In this document: positions 44,237-53,421 of the stretch, piece by piece
Layout of the letters: each line of letters starts with the position of its first letter
Position numbering within the stretch: the stretch's first letter is position 1
NCBI GenBank assembly: GCA_039194995.1
Contig: JBCCVR010000011.1
Coordinates: 1-64,000 of the forward strand
From: CCY15215 sp039194995
GTDB lineage: Bacteria; Cyanobacteriota; Cyanobacteriia; Cyanobacteriales; Spirulinaceae
Direction of reading: 5' to 3'
DNA: 64,000 nt
The notes under the pieces: generated by a model
Seen by the model: only the letters and a program-made list of their open reading frames with translations
What the model was told of the DNA's origin: nothing
Database searches by the model: none
Made by a program: the position numbers and the translations under genes

Positions 44237-46093
44237 TTACAAGAAAGAAGAGCCAGAAAACAATTGATTGCCGAAGTTGACAGATAACGACTTGTAAGTT
44301 GTATTGCCAGAACGATTTTCCGCTTCCGCATTTTTGCGATAGGCAGGGGCGATGGGAAGATTAATACAAAATTGGGTTCCGCGATCGACTTGGGAATAAC
44401 ATTCGAGGCTGCCGCCATGGGTTTCCGTGACAATTTGATAGCTAATTGCCATCCCCAACCCCGTTCCCTTACCGACGGGTTTTGTCGTGAAGAAAGGCTC
44501 GTAAATGCGTTGGAGGGTGTTGGCCGGAATGCCGCAGCCATTATCGGAAATATAAATAGAAACCCATTTGTCGCCGATCGCTTGGGTGCGAATGCGAATT
44601 TCTGGGAAGGGTTGTTGGTTGTGGGTTGCTTGCGCTGAGTTTTGCCGAAGTGTTGGTTGTGGGTTGCTTGCGCTGAACTTTGCCGAAATGTTGGTTATGG
44701 GTTGCGCGATGGGTGATTGATAGCTCGTTTCCAGTGCGTCGATCGCGTTGCTGATAATATTCATAAAAACTTGATTCAACTGTCCCGCATGGCAAACAAT
44801 GCGGGGTAAGTCGCCATAATCTTTGATAATTCTAATTGCAGGCATATTCCCTCTGGCTCTGAGACGATGATGCAAAAACATCAGCGTGCTATCTATCCCT
44901 TGGTGAAGATCGGCAGGTTTGGCTCCGTCACCGTCCAAACGGGAGAAAATTCGCAACGAAAGCACGATTTTTTGAATGCGATTGACTCCTTCTTGCATGG
45001 AAGCCAACAGTTTGGGTAAATCGATTTTAGTAAATTCGAGATCCATCTCTTCCGCCTTCTCGATAATATCGGGATGGGTTTGCGGATACTGTCTCTCGTA
45101 GAGTTGCAGGAGTTCGAGCAAGTTTTCGGCATACTCTAGGGCGTGGGAGAGATTGCCGTTGATAAAGTTAATCGGATTATTGATTTCATGGGCAACTCCG
45201 GCAATAGTATGGCCCAAACTCGACATTTTTTCACTTTGTACCAGTTTGGCTTGAGTGTGTTTGAGTTCTTCTAACGCTCGTTGCAGTTGTTCGGCACGTT
45301 CTTGTGCCTGACGGGCTGTGGTTTGACTCTTTCTGTATAAGAGCGCCCGTTCGAGGGCGATCGCAATCTGTCCGGCAAAAATATCTAGGAGTTTCAAGTC
45401 TTCAGTGGTGTAGCGATCGGGGGTTTTGCTGCCAATGACGATCGCACCGATTGCCTGTTCTTCGACTTTAAGCGTAATACAAATCAGAGAGGACAATAAA
45501 CGATCGCGACTGCCCGCCCTGGGATCGGCTGCCACATTATTAACAATTTCTCTGCAACCTTTTTGGACAATTGTACCGACCAAACCGCAAGCCAGCATCA
45601 AACAATCTCGCGGCGCATAAACTGTGCCAAAAGCGGAAAGCACTTCTAACATACCCGAGGTTTTTTCGAGGAGAAAAATCGCGCCATTACTAGAAGGAAT
45701 GAGGGTTTGCAGTTCTGAAATGGCCAAGCTGGCAATCTCCTCTAATTCCAAACTGGCAGTAATTTTCGTCGAGAGATCCTGAAATAAATCCATCTCTTGG
45801 TATCGTTCCAATAATTCCGTGGCGAGGGATTTTTTCTCAATTTCTTGTTGCAAGATACAAGCAAGTAGGGGTGCGATCGCGGCAGCTTTTTCATTTCCCC
45901 CGACCCAACCGATTGTTTCTCCAGCCAGAATAATGGGATATTTTCGATCGTGGCTGTCGCGCGCTTCGCCTATCAATATCTCGCCTTGTTTATCTTCAAT
46001 GGAAATACAGGCTTGGCAACGCTCGATCGCCTCTCGAATCGACGCTTTAATATGTTTTTTTGCTATCGCACTTTTAAGATTGATGGATGCCAT
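44237..46093 (-). CDS. GAF-domain sensor histidine kinase
   Basis: A 618-residue soluble kinase. The N part (1-100) is uncharacterised with a possible ligand fold; a GAF domain lies at ~110-265 (LELEEIASLAISELQTLIPS); a coiled linker follows. The H-box is VAHEINNPINFINGN, the class seen in many cyanobacterial hybrid kinases; then N-box FMNIISNAIDALE, G1 ISDNGCGIP, F EPFFTTK and G2 GTGLGMAIS. Between N-box and the next strand is an insert (44614-44705) derived from a tandem repeat. No response regulator gene is adjacent. The ATG at 46093 is chosen over 46138. Confidence 0.88.
   Translation of the reverse strand: MASINLKSAIAKKHIKASIREAIERCQACISIEDKQGEILIGEARDSHDRKYPIILAGETIGWVGGNEKAAAIAPLLACILQQEIEKKSLATELLERYQEMDLFQDLSTKITASLELEEIASLAISELQTLIPSSNGAIFLLEKTSGMLEVLSAFGTVYAPRDCLMLACGLVGTIVQKGCREIVNNVAADPRAGSRDRLLSSLICITLKVEEQAIGAIVIGSKTPDRYTTEDLKLLDIFAGQIAIALERALLYRKSQTTARQAQERAEQLQRALEELKHTQAKLVQSEKMSSLGHTIAGVAHEINNPINFINGNLSHALEYAENLLELLQLYERQYPQTHPDIIEKAEEMDLEFTKIDLPKLLASMQEGVNRIQKIVLSLRIFSRLDGDGAKPADLHQGIDSTLMFLHHRLRARGNMPAIRIIKDYGDLPRIVCHAGQLNQVFMNIISNAIDALETSYQSPIAQPITNISAKFSASNPQPTLRQNSAQATHNQQPFPEIRIRTQAIGDKWVSIYISDNGCGIPANTLQRIYEPFFTTKPVGKGTGLGMAISYQIVTETHGGSLECYSQVDRGTQFCINLPIAPAYRKNAEAENRSGNTTYKSLSVNFGNQLFSGSSFL
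44614..44705. repeat. 38-bp tandem repeat inside the kinase ATP-binding domain
   Basis: Two copies of a 38-bp unit at 44614-44651 and 44652-44689 differ at three positions; 16 more bases of a third copy run to 44705. The unit starts GTTGGTTGTGGGTTGC. Because 38 is not a multiple of three, successive copies are read in different frames, yet the gene remains open. Confidence 0.85.
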
Positions 46094-46259
46094 TGTTAAA
46101 ACTCGGATCTGATTAAATGGAAGCGCGATATTAGTCAAAGCTTCTGAAATCTATTCGAATTATAAAAATTAATTGTGAAAAACTTGTGAAGGATTTCTGT
46201 AAAGTTGATAAAGGTTTCAGCAACTTCACGGATACATCCCTATGTTTTTAATCATTTTT

Positions 46260-47933
46260 TTATTTTTCTACCAATCGATCCAGTCGTTCTCGCATCGCTA
46301 ACTGCATCAGGGAACGTAAAAGCGTCAAAAACCAAAACCCCGAAAAGCAAAAAATGACGATCGCCCAATTGGTAATTCCACCGACGACGAGTAAGGTTGC
46401 CGATATTAACGAAAATCCCGATAAACAGGTATAGATCAAACATTTCACGGCCAAATTCAGCCGCTTGAGGGCGCGATCGCTCGTTTCCGATTTGACTCGC
46501 AATTCTACTTCGCCGCGATCGAGTCGTTCTTGTAGGTTCTGGAGGGCGAGTTCGACGCGACTGGGGCGATCGAGGCGCTCTTTCACAAAAATTCCCGCCT
46601 GTCGGAACGTTTGGCGAACTAAATTACCTTTCTTCGCCGATTGAGTCAGTTTGGTTAAAAATGGCTGGCTGGCAGCGACCAGATTATACTGGGGATTGAG
46701 AGCGCGAGCGATACCGTCAAGAGTGGAAACAGATTTAATCACAAACATCATTTCCGAAGGCAGGCGAAAAGGCTGCTTTTCAAACATGAGATAAACTTCA
46801 CCGCTCATTTGCTCGAAAGCGCCCAAATCGATGGGTTTTTCTCGGAATTGCTCGAGAATGAAAGCCACTAAACGCCTCACTGGAGTCATATCCGGTAAGG
46901 GTTCGATCAAGCCCATGTAGACCAAACTTTTGACGACGGCATCAGTATCTTTGCGCATAACGGCAAAGAAGGTATTAATCATTTCATCTTTGGCCATGCT
47001 TTTCACTTCTGCCATAGTGCCGAAATCATAGAAAATGATTTTGCCGTGGTCGTCTACGGCCATATTGCCGGGATGGGGATCTGATTGAAAAAAACCATCT
47101 TCCAACAGTTGCTTGAGATAGCACAAGATCCCCATTTGGATGAGGCGATCGGGATTGAGATTGCGGGATTCAATGGCGGCGCGATCGTCGATTTTGATAC
47201 CAGGTAGATATTCCAACGTTAAAACTCGTTGGGCGGTATAGCGCCAGTACACGCGGGGCGCGAGAATCTGGGGATAATCGCGAAAATTGCTTTGAAAACG
47301 CTCGGCATTTTTCCCTTCGTGAATGTAGTCGATTTCTTGATAAAGTAGCTCGAAGAATTCGCGATAGAGATGTTCTAAATTATATTTTTTGACTTTGGGA
47401 AAATAGCCTTCCAGCAAGTTGATTAAGCGATGCAGCACTTCAAAATCCAGATTGAACAGGCGTTCGAGTCCGGGACGCTGCACTTTAACCACCACTTTTT
47501 CCCCCGTGGGTAAAATTGCGCGATGCACTTGTCCCAAACTGGCGGCAGCGATGGGGGTTTCTTCAAACTCTCGAAATAACTCCGAGATGGGGCTGCCTAA
47601 TTCGCTTTCGATCGCAGCGATCGCTTCTCGGGAGGGAAATGGCGGTACGCGGTCTTGCAGTTGTTCGAGGGCTTCAATATAGGGTAAGGGAATAATATCC
47701 GATCGCGTTGAGAGTGCCTGTCCGATTTTAATAAAAGTCGGCCCTAACTCTAACAATTGTGTGGCTAGCCAGCGAGCATGACGATGCTGCCGGGCGATTG
47801 ATGAATTCCCTGAAATTTTATCCCACCCCAAAGCCAGAAAAAAACGAGTGGCAACGCTAAAAACATCAATTTTGCGCCGCCACGGCGAATATCGCTCTCG
47901 CTGCCAACGCTTGACTTTTACAGATGCACGCAT
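46260..47933 (-). CDS. ABC1/UbiB-family protein kinase-like protein
   Basis: A 557-residue protein of the atypical ABC1K (AarF/UbiB) family. Family signatures: LGPTFIKIGQALSTRSDIIP (KxGQ motif), AAASLGQVHRA in place of the glycine loop, VVVKVQRPG with the ATP-binding Lys, HPGNMAVDDHGKIIFYDFG with the catalytic and metal residues. Two C-terminal membrane spans lie at about 495-535. Cyanobacterial and plastid members regulate prenyl-lipid (plastoquinone, tocopherol) metabolism. Which quinone it serves is not known. Confidence 0.92.
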   Translation of the reverse strand: MRASVKVKRWQRERYSPWRRKIDVFSVATRFFLALGWDKISGNSSIARQHRHARWLATQLLELGPTFIKIGQALSTRSDIIPLPYIEALEQLQDRVPPFPSREAIAAIESELGSPISELFREFEETPIAAASLGQVHRAILPTGEKVVVKVQRPGLERLFNLDFEVLHRLINLLEGYFPKVKKYNLEHLYREFFELLYQEIDYIHEGKNAERFQSNFRDYPQILAPRVYWRYTAQRVLTLEYLPGIKIDDRAAIESRNLNPDRLIQMGILCYLKQLLEDGFFQSDPHPGNMAVDDHGKIIFYDFGTMAEVKSMAKDEMINTFFAVMRKDTDAVVKSLVYMGLIEPLPDMTPVRRLVAFILEQFREKPIDLGAFEQMSGEVYLMFEKQPFRLPSEMMFVIKSVSTLDGIARALNPQYNLVAASQPFLTKLTQSAKKGNLVRQTFRQAGIFVKERLDRPSRVELALQNLQERLDRGEVELRVKSETSDRALKRLNLAVKCLIYTCLSGFSLISATLLVVGGITNWAIVIFCFSGFWFLTLLRSLMQLAMRERLDRLVEK

Positions 47934-48009
47934 TTGGATTGGTTATTTGTTGTTTGTTGTTTGTGTCTTAGTGCGCGTTCCCTTGCGTCTTTCGCCGACG
48001 CGGGGTCGC

Positions 48010-48164
48010 ACCGCTTGTTTGTTGTTTGTTATTGGTTTATCCCCTCTTGCTCTCCCTCTTTTATACTCTCCCTTTTTTCCACTCCCCCTCTTGGGAGGGA
48101 GCTGGGGGGTGGGTTATTGTTGGTTGTTTCCCTTGATAATTGTTCATTGTTCATTATTCATTGA
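48010..48164. repeat. Composite intergenic repeat, copy B
   Basis: In the 210-nt gap between the kinase-like gene and the next kinase: TTGTTTGTTATTGG, a pyrimidine-rich run, then CCCCCTCTTGGGAGGG (48084-48099) and TGGGGGGTGGGTT (48103-48115). This mirrors 31348-31416 on the opposite strand. From 48135 a run with 7-nt period follows (TTGATAA TTGTTCA TTGTTCA TTATTCA), which reaches into the end of the neighbouring gene. To the left (47934-48005) are repeated TTTGTTG units and a GC-rich block. Confidence 0.7.
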
Positions 48165-50009
48165 AAAGGGGAGGATTAGCGTAAAGCGAGTTTCGCCGCG
48201 CTGGCGATCGCTTGCCACGCGACTCCATACTTCAATTTTGCCATTAAGATGTTGCACTAATCCCTTAACTAAAGCAAGACCCAAACCCGTTCCGGCGATC
48301 GCTTGTTGGGTAGCTTCTTTGCCTCGGGTGAATTTCTCAAAAATACTCTCGATATTTTCGGGAGGAATGCCCTCGCCGTTATTGACAATATCGAGGGCAA
48401 TACTATCCTTCTCTTGCCCGTCTTGCCTGCGCTCGATCTCGATATAAACCGTACTCTCGGGATCGGAGTATTTGCCAGCATTGGCCAACAATTCTTGTAG
48501 AATGCGCTGCAAGCTGTCGCGATCGGAGTAGAGAAAAATAGGGCGATCCGCGTTGTTTGCTAGGGTGTCATTTTGCCGATCGCCTGCCCCTTGGCGATCG
48601 CGGATGACCAGTTGTACACCTTTCTCCTGCCATGTCTGGTTAAACGTCCCTTGAAATTCTCGAATCATCTCGTTGAGATTTATTTTTGTGAGTTGCAAGT
48701 CAATTTGTTGGCTTTCGAGTTTTTGCAAGGCAAGGAGATCTTGAATGAGATTGTACTCTCGTTCCCATTCTCGCTCCAACATTTCCAGATATTTATCTTG
48801 GCGTTCTGGGGGCAGTCCGGGCTGACGCAACATTCGAATTGCCATTTTCATCGTCGTCAGAGGGGTTCGCAATTCGTGACTGACAGAATCGAGAAACTGG
48901 TCTTTAAGTTCGATCAACTGGCGCAGTTGCTCGACTTGTTTGCGGGTCTGTTCGTAGAGCTTGGCCTGTACTTCCATACTGCCTTGCAGTTGAGCGGTTC
49001 GTTTGTTGACGAGGGACTGTACCCGCTCGATCGTGCGCTTGTAAATGGTGGTCGTGGCAATTTGTGCCCCCGCCCAACGTGCCAAACCAATTTCTCCCGT
49101 TTGCCAAGCATAGGGGCGATCGCGTTGGAATAAGAAAAAACCCAACACGAGGGAGGGGTTGCTAGCCGCGCCGATCAGGGGCACCAACAATAGGGCGGGA
49201 AAGCGATCCGGGTGTAAAAAAGGCGGAATTTCTGGAGTTGAATTGCATTCCCAAGTATTGAGTGCCAAGGGTTGAGGAGAGCATTGCCAAGCCACAATGC
49301 AGCAGGGGCAGTCTTTTAGCCAAAGAGAAGTATCTGTCTGGATTTTGGGGATTGCTGCATCGGCCGTCCACTGATGGGCGATCGTAAAACTGGCTCGAGG
49401 CACGCTCTTAATCTCGTGGCGATCGTAAAAAGGATCGCTGTACTTGAGTAAAAGAATTGCACCCCGCTCGACGTGTAAGGCTTTTGCTGCGATCGCCAGA
49501 ATGGAATCGAGATCGGGTTGTCCGGTACTGTTTTGAAATTGTTCGAGGAGAACTTGATAGGCTGTATCGAGATGGGTTTGTCTCTGAAAGTTGACATGAT
49601 TGAAAGCGAGAGCAATGGCGTTGGCGATCGCTTCTTCTCCTTCGACAGAAAAATCCGGCGGTTTTTCCCCCTCAATTCCCAAAACAATTGTTCCTTCTGA
49701 GGGGGTGGGAATGCAATGCACTCGTTCCAAAGGAAGGGGAGAAGAGGAGATTTCCGCGATCGCGTTGGCGAAGAGTTGCGCCTTAATTTCTTCGGCAAGG
49801 GAACGATCCCGATCCGCCTGCCAGTAACCGTTAAGATCGGACTCGGGGGCAAGGCGATCGCCCACGAGCAAACAGGCGATCGCACCGAGTTTTCGACCCG
49901 TCATTTCCGCAACCGTGGCGAGAAGATGGGGGGTCGGGGTGGGAGAAAGCAGCAATTTGAGAATTTCTTGCCCGAATTGCCAAGCATTCAATTCGTTGAA
50001 CTCACTCAT
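48144..50009 (-). CDS. Sensor histidine kinase with GAF-like domains
   Basis: A 621-residue soluble kinase. Two GAF-like regions (about 10-140 and 155-335) precede a coiled linker. The H-box is DSVSHELRTPLTTMKM, N-box RILQELLANAGKYS, G1 IVNNGEGIP, F FEKFTRG, G2 GTGLGLALVKG. GGGAGG lies before the ATG at 50009. The last five codons (MNNEQ) and the stop lie inside the heptamer-period repeat, so the natural C-terminus may have been replaced. No cognate regulator in the window. Confidence 0.9.
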   Translation of the reverse strand: MSEFNELNAWQFGQEILKLLLSPTPTPHLLATVAEMTGRKLGAIACLLVGDRLAPESDLNGYWQADRDRSLAEEIKAQLFANAIAEISSSPLPLERVHCIPTPSEGTIVLGIEGEKPPDFSVEGEEAIANAIALAFNHVNFQRQTHLDTAYQVLLEQFQNSTGQPDLDSILAIAAKALHVERGAILLLKYSDPFYDRHEIKSVPRASFTIAHQWTADAAIPKIQTDTSLWLKDCPCCIVAWQCSPQPLALNTWECNSTPEIPPFLHPDRFPALLLVPLIGAASNPSLVLGFFLFQRDRPYAWQTGEIGLARWAGAQIATTTIYKRTIERVQSLVNKRTAQLQGSMEVQAKLYEQTRKQVEQLRQLIELKDQFLDSVSHELRTPLTTMKMAIRMLRQPGLPPERQDKYLEMLEREWEREYNLIQDLLALQKLESQQIDLQLTKINLNEMIREFQGTFNQTWQEKGVQLVIRDRQGAGDRQNDTLANNADRPIFLYSDRDSLQRILQELLANAGKYSDPESTVYIEIERRQDGQEKDSIALDIVNNGEGIPPENIESIFEKFTRGKEATQQAIAGTGLGLALVKGLVQHLNGKIEVWSRVASDRQRGETRFTLILPFSMNNEQ

Positions 50010-50147
50010 CTTTTCCTCCCGTTCCGGTAGCCTTCGAGGAAGGGGCAGGGGGGGAGAGATGCGGTCTGGGCGTTAATCGTTTTGGGACGCTTTTTTCCAT
50101 TTCTCTCCTCTTTCTGGTCTCGTTCTTATCTCTGTTTTAACCTGTTC

Positions 50148-51125
50148 TCATTGCTGTTCTTTCGCCCGGGCGCGAGCCACCTCGCTATTCTTTTGGTAGA
50201 ATTCCACGCGATCGCGAGCCGTGCTATAACGGGGGTCGTTTTGAGGGACGGCTGCCATCAATTGGGCGGCTTGTTGCCAGCGATCGGATAGGTCGAGCCA
50301 TTCCGCTTCGGTTTGGGCGATTTGTCCTTTAAGGGCGATCGCTTCGGCCAATTGTACGGCTTCGGCAAATGGGTCTTGCGGAGTTGGGGGCGGATTAGAG
50401 AGATTGGGAGTCGGTAGGATGACCGTGGTTGGTGCTGCCACTTCTGGAGAGGATTCGGATTGTACGGGAGAAGCGGGAGCAGCGGCCGGACTGGCGGGAG
50501 ATTCGGGGCGAACGATGGGAGCAGCAGGAGCAACCGAAGAGAGGTCGGAGTTCAAAAAAGGGAAGAGTTCCCGCCAGCGAGACCCTTGGAAGTTTTGCTC
50601 CTGCCAATTGTTATAGGCCAGCCCGGCCAAAAAACTAACCCCACACAATCCCACCATACCTAAAATATTGCGAAGGCGTGAGGAGGAATGGGCAACTGAC
50701 CCGGTTGAGGAGAGGGAAGACGTTGCACTACTATTGCCGATCGCACTGCGGTTTCTGGGCGGGGAAAACCATTTTTGGAGAAGATTGGGTTTTTTGAGGA
50801 GGATTTCTTGAGACCAGAGAATCTCATTTTCGGGGTTGCGATGGATATCGTCGAGCCAAACGAGTTGCTGTTCGATGGCGATCCGACTGCAAATATTAAC
50901 GCGACGCAGGTTTTTCGGTGCAATTCCTTCTAAAATTTCTCGCAGTCGTGCAGTGAGAACGGACTGTTCGAGTTGTTCCCGGTCTTTTGCCTCGCACAAG
51001 ACTTGTAATATTCCTTTTTCTAGAACCGCCCGGGTTCTGACTCCCATATCGGCCAAGCAATCGTTCATAATTTGCACGATCGCCGCTACACTTCCTTGAT
51101 GAGCCTGTTTTGCAATTTCATCCAT
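50148..51125 (-). CDS. Membrane protein with Pro/Ala-rich linker, unknown
   Basis: A 325-residue protein I cannot name. Residues 1-110 are a small globular domain (ALEKGILQVLCEAKDREQLE) of the type cyanobacteria often put before membrane segments. A hydrophobic span lies near 155-175 (ILGMVGLCGVSFLAGLAY). About 60 residues of Pro/Ala/Ser-rich linker follow, then a helical C-terminal segment with heptad-like pattern (WLDLSDRWQQAAQLMAAVP). Likely topology: N domain in the cytoplasm, C part in the periplasm. The ATG at 51125 is preferred over a GTG at 51140. Divergent from ndhM. Confidence 0.7.
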   Translation of the reverse strand: MDEIAKQAHQGSVAAIVQIMNDCLADMGVRTRAVLEKGILQVLCEAKDREQLEQSVLTARLREILEGIAPKNLRRVNICSRIAIEQQLVWLDDIHRNPENEILWSQEILLKKPNLLQKWFSPPRNRSAIGNSSATSSLSSTGSVAHSSSRLRNILGMVGLCGVSFLAGLAYNNWQEQNFQGSRWRELFPFLNSDLSSVAPAAPIVRPESPASPAAAPASPVQSESSPEVAAPTTVILPTPNLSNPPPTPQDPFAEAVQLAEAIALKGQIAQTEAEWLDLSDRWQQAAQLMAAVPQNDPRYSTARDRVEFYQKNSEVARARAKEQQ

Positions 51126-51247
51126 ATTCTGCTTTGGCACGTCGGCGATCGCCGATTCCCATACTCATATCTAAAACTTTACCAAAAAATGGGTAGAATA
51201 CCCCTGATGGGGATCCCTCGCAATTTTGTTCGGAGAGAAAAAATCTG

Positions 51248-51601
51248 ATGCTTTTAAAATCCACGACGCGCCATATTCGCGTCTATGCGGCGCAACTGCA
51301 AGAAAATGAGTTAGTCGAGAGCAATAATGTTCTCACCCTTGATGTAGACCCCGACAATGAATTTAACTGGAATGAAGATTCCCTGCAACAAGTGTATCGA
51401 AAATTTGACGATCTGGTTGAAGCCTATAACGGTCAAGATTTAACAGAATACAATTTGCGTCGGATTGGTTCCGACCTCGAGCATTTTGTTCGCGCTCTTT
51501 TGCAAAACGGCCGGCTCAGTTACAATTTGCAAGGGCGCGTGGCCAATTACAGCATGGGACTCCCTCGCGTTGAGAGTCCGGACAGTGACGGAAAATATTA
51601 G
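51248..51601 (+). CDS. ndhM: NAD(P)H-quinone oxidoreductase subunit M
   Basis: A 117-residue protein. LLKSTTRHIRVY at the start, LTLDVDPDNEFNW, YRKFDDLVEAYNGQDL and YNLRRIGSDLEHFVR identify NdhM, an oxygenic-phototroph-specific subunit of the thylakoid NDH-1 complex (respiration, cyclic electron flow, CO2 uptake). It is a peripheral subunit on the cytoplasmic side. A GGAGAG lies upstream of the ATG. The following small membrane gene is 14 nt away. Confidence 0.97.
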   Translation: MLLKSTTRHIRVYAAQLQENELVESNNVLTLDVDPDNEFNWNEDSLQQVYRKFDDLVEAYNGQDLTEYNLRRIGSDLEHFVRALLQNGRLSYNLQGRVANYSMGLPRVESPDSDGKY

Positions 51602-51615
51602 TATTAATCGACGCG

Positions 51616-51837
51616 ATGAATTTTTGGGATTATAAGCCTTGGTGGTGTCAGCCTTGGTCGATTTTACTGACGGGAATGGGAGCGATCGCTTCGAGTTGGT
51701 TGTTGGCGCGATCGCTTTGGCTAACGGTTCTCGTGACCCTGCCCGTTCTCTTATGGTGGTTCTATTTTTTAATTCTCGTCCCTCGCCTTGTTGAGGAAAC
51801 GATGGACAAAGAGAAGGGAGGAAGTTCGGGGAGTTAG
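51616..51837 (+). CDS. Small two-span membrane protein (DUF6737-like)
   Basis: A 73-residue protein. The start NFWDYKPWWCQPWSILLTG and two hydrophobic segments (about 15-33 and 35-57) fit a small cyanobacterial membrane family that I recall as DUF6737. The C-terminal 15 residues are charged and cytoplasmic. It is probably in one transcript with ndhM. Function unknown. Confidence 0.7.
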   Translation: MNFWDYKPWWCQPWSILLTGMGAIASSWLLARSLWLTVLVTLPVLLWWFYFLILVPRLVEETMDKEKGGSSGS

Positions 51838-51975
51838 CGATCGCTCCTGATTCGCAGGAGTAAATAGAGCAATAAAGCCAGTGTTGTTCCAAATCCCAAT
51901 AGCGGGGATTGACTTGATAGAGTCAAAATGAGAACAAAAATTTCGAGCAGAGTTTGGAAGGTGTCGAGTTCCATA
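51834..51975 (-). CDS. Possible 46-residue hydrophobic protein
   Basis: An open frame of 46 codons, MELDTFQTLLEIFVLILTL onward, with one or two hydrophobic stretches and a basic end (RIRSDR). Its stop overlaps the stop of the gene at 51616. There is no Shine-Dalgarno and I know no family, so this could be chance. The rest of 51976-52155 shows no gene; a dyad CCCGA/TCGGG at about 52093-52122 lies upstream of the ATPase gene. Confidence 0.3.
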
Positions 51976-52155
51976 TTTGAGGCATTGAATTCTACACTTT
52001 CATCAAAGCGCGAGGCTTTTTGAGTTCGGGAGGGAGAATGAGTCGGAAAAGTGTGATTTGCACAGAACTTCAACTTGATTTCAAACTTGTTCCCGAGTTC
52101 CCGCAATTTTCTAATTCGGGATTTATGATGTGAGTAGCATTCCGAGCTATTTACT

Positions 52156-53421
52156 ATGTCACGCTCTCTCAAAGTCCGTCCCGATCGCATTGAAGAGATC
52201 AAATTTGCCGTCAAGCGGAATGGTTTCCCTCGCCAGCAAGATTTGGCTGAGGATTTGAAAATCTCGTTGGCAACTCTCAGCAGCTATCTTAATGGTAGAC
52301 CTGTAGACTATTGCAATTTTGTTGATATTAGCGAACGACTGGGACAAGATTGGCAAACTCTTGCAGATCTTTCCGATAATGGCATTGCAAGGAAAGAGTC
52401 AACCCTTGCGATCGCTCCGGATCTGCACCCATTTATTTACATCAAACGTCCGGCGATCGAAGAAAACGCCTATGAAGAACTACGGCGATCGGGTGCTTTA
52501 GTGCGTGTTAAAGCCCCGCAATTGATGGGAAAAACGTCTTTATTGATTAGATTGATGGAGCGGGTGAGAAAACAAGGCGATCGCGTTGCTTATATCAATC
52601 TTAATCTGGCTAAAAAGGACGATTTAGAAGATATCGATTGCTTTTTCAAGTGGTTTTGTATCGTGACGGGTCAGGCGCTAGGATTGGAAAATCGCATCAA
52701 GGATTATTGGGATGAGGAGTTCTCGACGAGTAAAGTTGATTGTACTGACTATTTTGAAAAATATCTTCTCTCGCAAAATGATTTTCCCCTGATTCTGTGT
52801 TTGGATGAAGTTGAAAGAATATTCCCTTATCAGGGAGTAGCACAGGAATTTTTAGGATTGCTGAGAGCATGGCACGAACAAGCAAAAGTACGTCCGATTT
52901 GGGGGAAAATCCGTTTGGTACTGGCGCATTCAACTGAGGTTTACGTTCCTTTAAATATCAATGAATCGCCGTTTAATGTCGGATTGTCGGTTGAATTACC
53001 AGAGTTTAATGAAGCGCAGATTTTAGAACTGACTCGACTGCACGAATTGAATTGGACAGAACAAGAAGTTCGGCAGCTCATGGCAATTGTAGGAGGACAT
53101 CCCTATCTCGTCGAACGAGCGCTCTCTCAACTCAAGGGAGACAAGAATAAAACCTTAGAAGAATTACTCGATTCTGCCGTATTGGACTCCGGGATATATG
53201 GGAATCATTTGCGACATCTATGGAATGCGATCGCGCCCAAGGAAGAGCTATTAAAAGCCTTAAAAGCGGTTTGTTTTGCATTTCATCCCGTTCGTTTGGA
53301 TTCTTTTTCTAGCTTTCAGTTGGATAGCTTGGGAGTCATTCTCATACAAAAAGACGGTGCGATCGTGCGTTGTAATTTGTATCGACAATATTTTAGCGAT
53401 CGCTTGGGAGAAAGACAATGA
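52156..53421 (+). CDS. HTH plus AAA-like (AAA_35) ATPase
   Basis: A 421-residue soluble protein. Residues 8-75 are a helix-turn-helix of the kind placed before NTPase domains in cyanobacterial STAND-type proteins (LAEDLKISLATLSSYLNGRPV). Residues 90-330 are an AAA-like (AAA_35/PF14516-type) NTPase: Walker A APQLMGKTSL (120-129), Walker B LILCLDEVER (212-221), and GGHPYLVE (313-320), the conserved loop of this family. The remaining 90 residues form a small helical and beta tail. Its stop overlaps the start of the next, much larger AAA-like gene (ATGA, 53418-53421), so the two products are made together. Role unknown; see findings. Confidence 0.85.
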   Translation: MSRSLKVRPDRIEEIKFAVKRNGFPRQQDLAEDLKISLATLSSYLNGRPVDYCNFVDISERLGQDWQTLADLSDNGIARKESTLAIAPDLHPFIYIKRPAIEENAYEELRRSGALVRVKAPQLMGKTSLLIRLMERVRKQGDRVAYINLNLAKKDDLEDIDCFFKWFCIVTGQALGLENRIKDYWDEEFSTSKVDCTDYFEKYLLSQNDFPLILCLDEVERIFPYQGVAQEFLGLLRAWHEQAKVRPIWGKIRLVLAHSTEVYVPLNINESPFNVGLSVELPEFNEAQILELTRLHELNWTEQEVRQLMAIVGGHPYLVERALSQLKGDKNKTLEELLDSAVLDSGIYGNHLRHLWNAIAPKEELLKALKAVCFAFHPVRLDSFSSFQLDSLGVILIQKDGAIVRCNLYRQYFSDRLGERQ

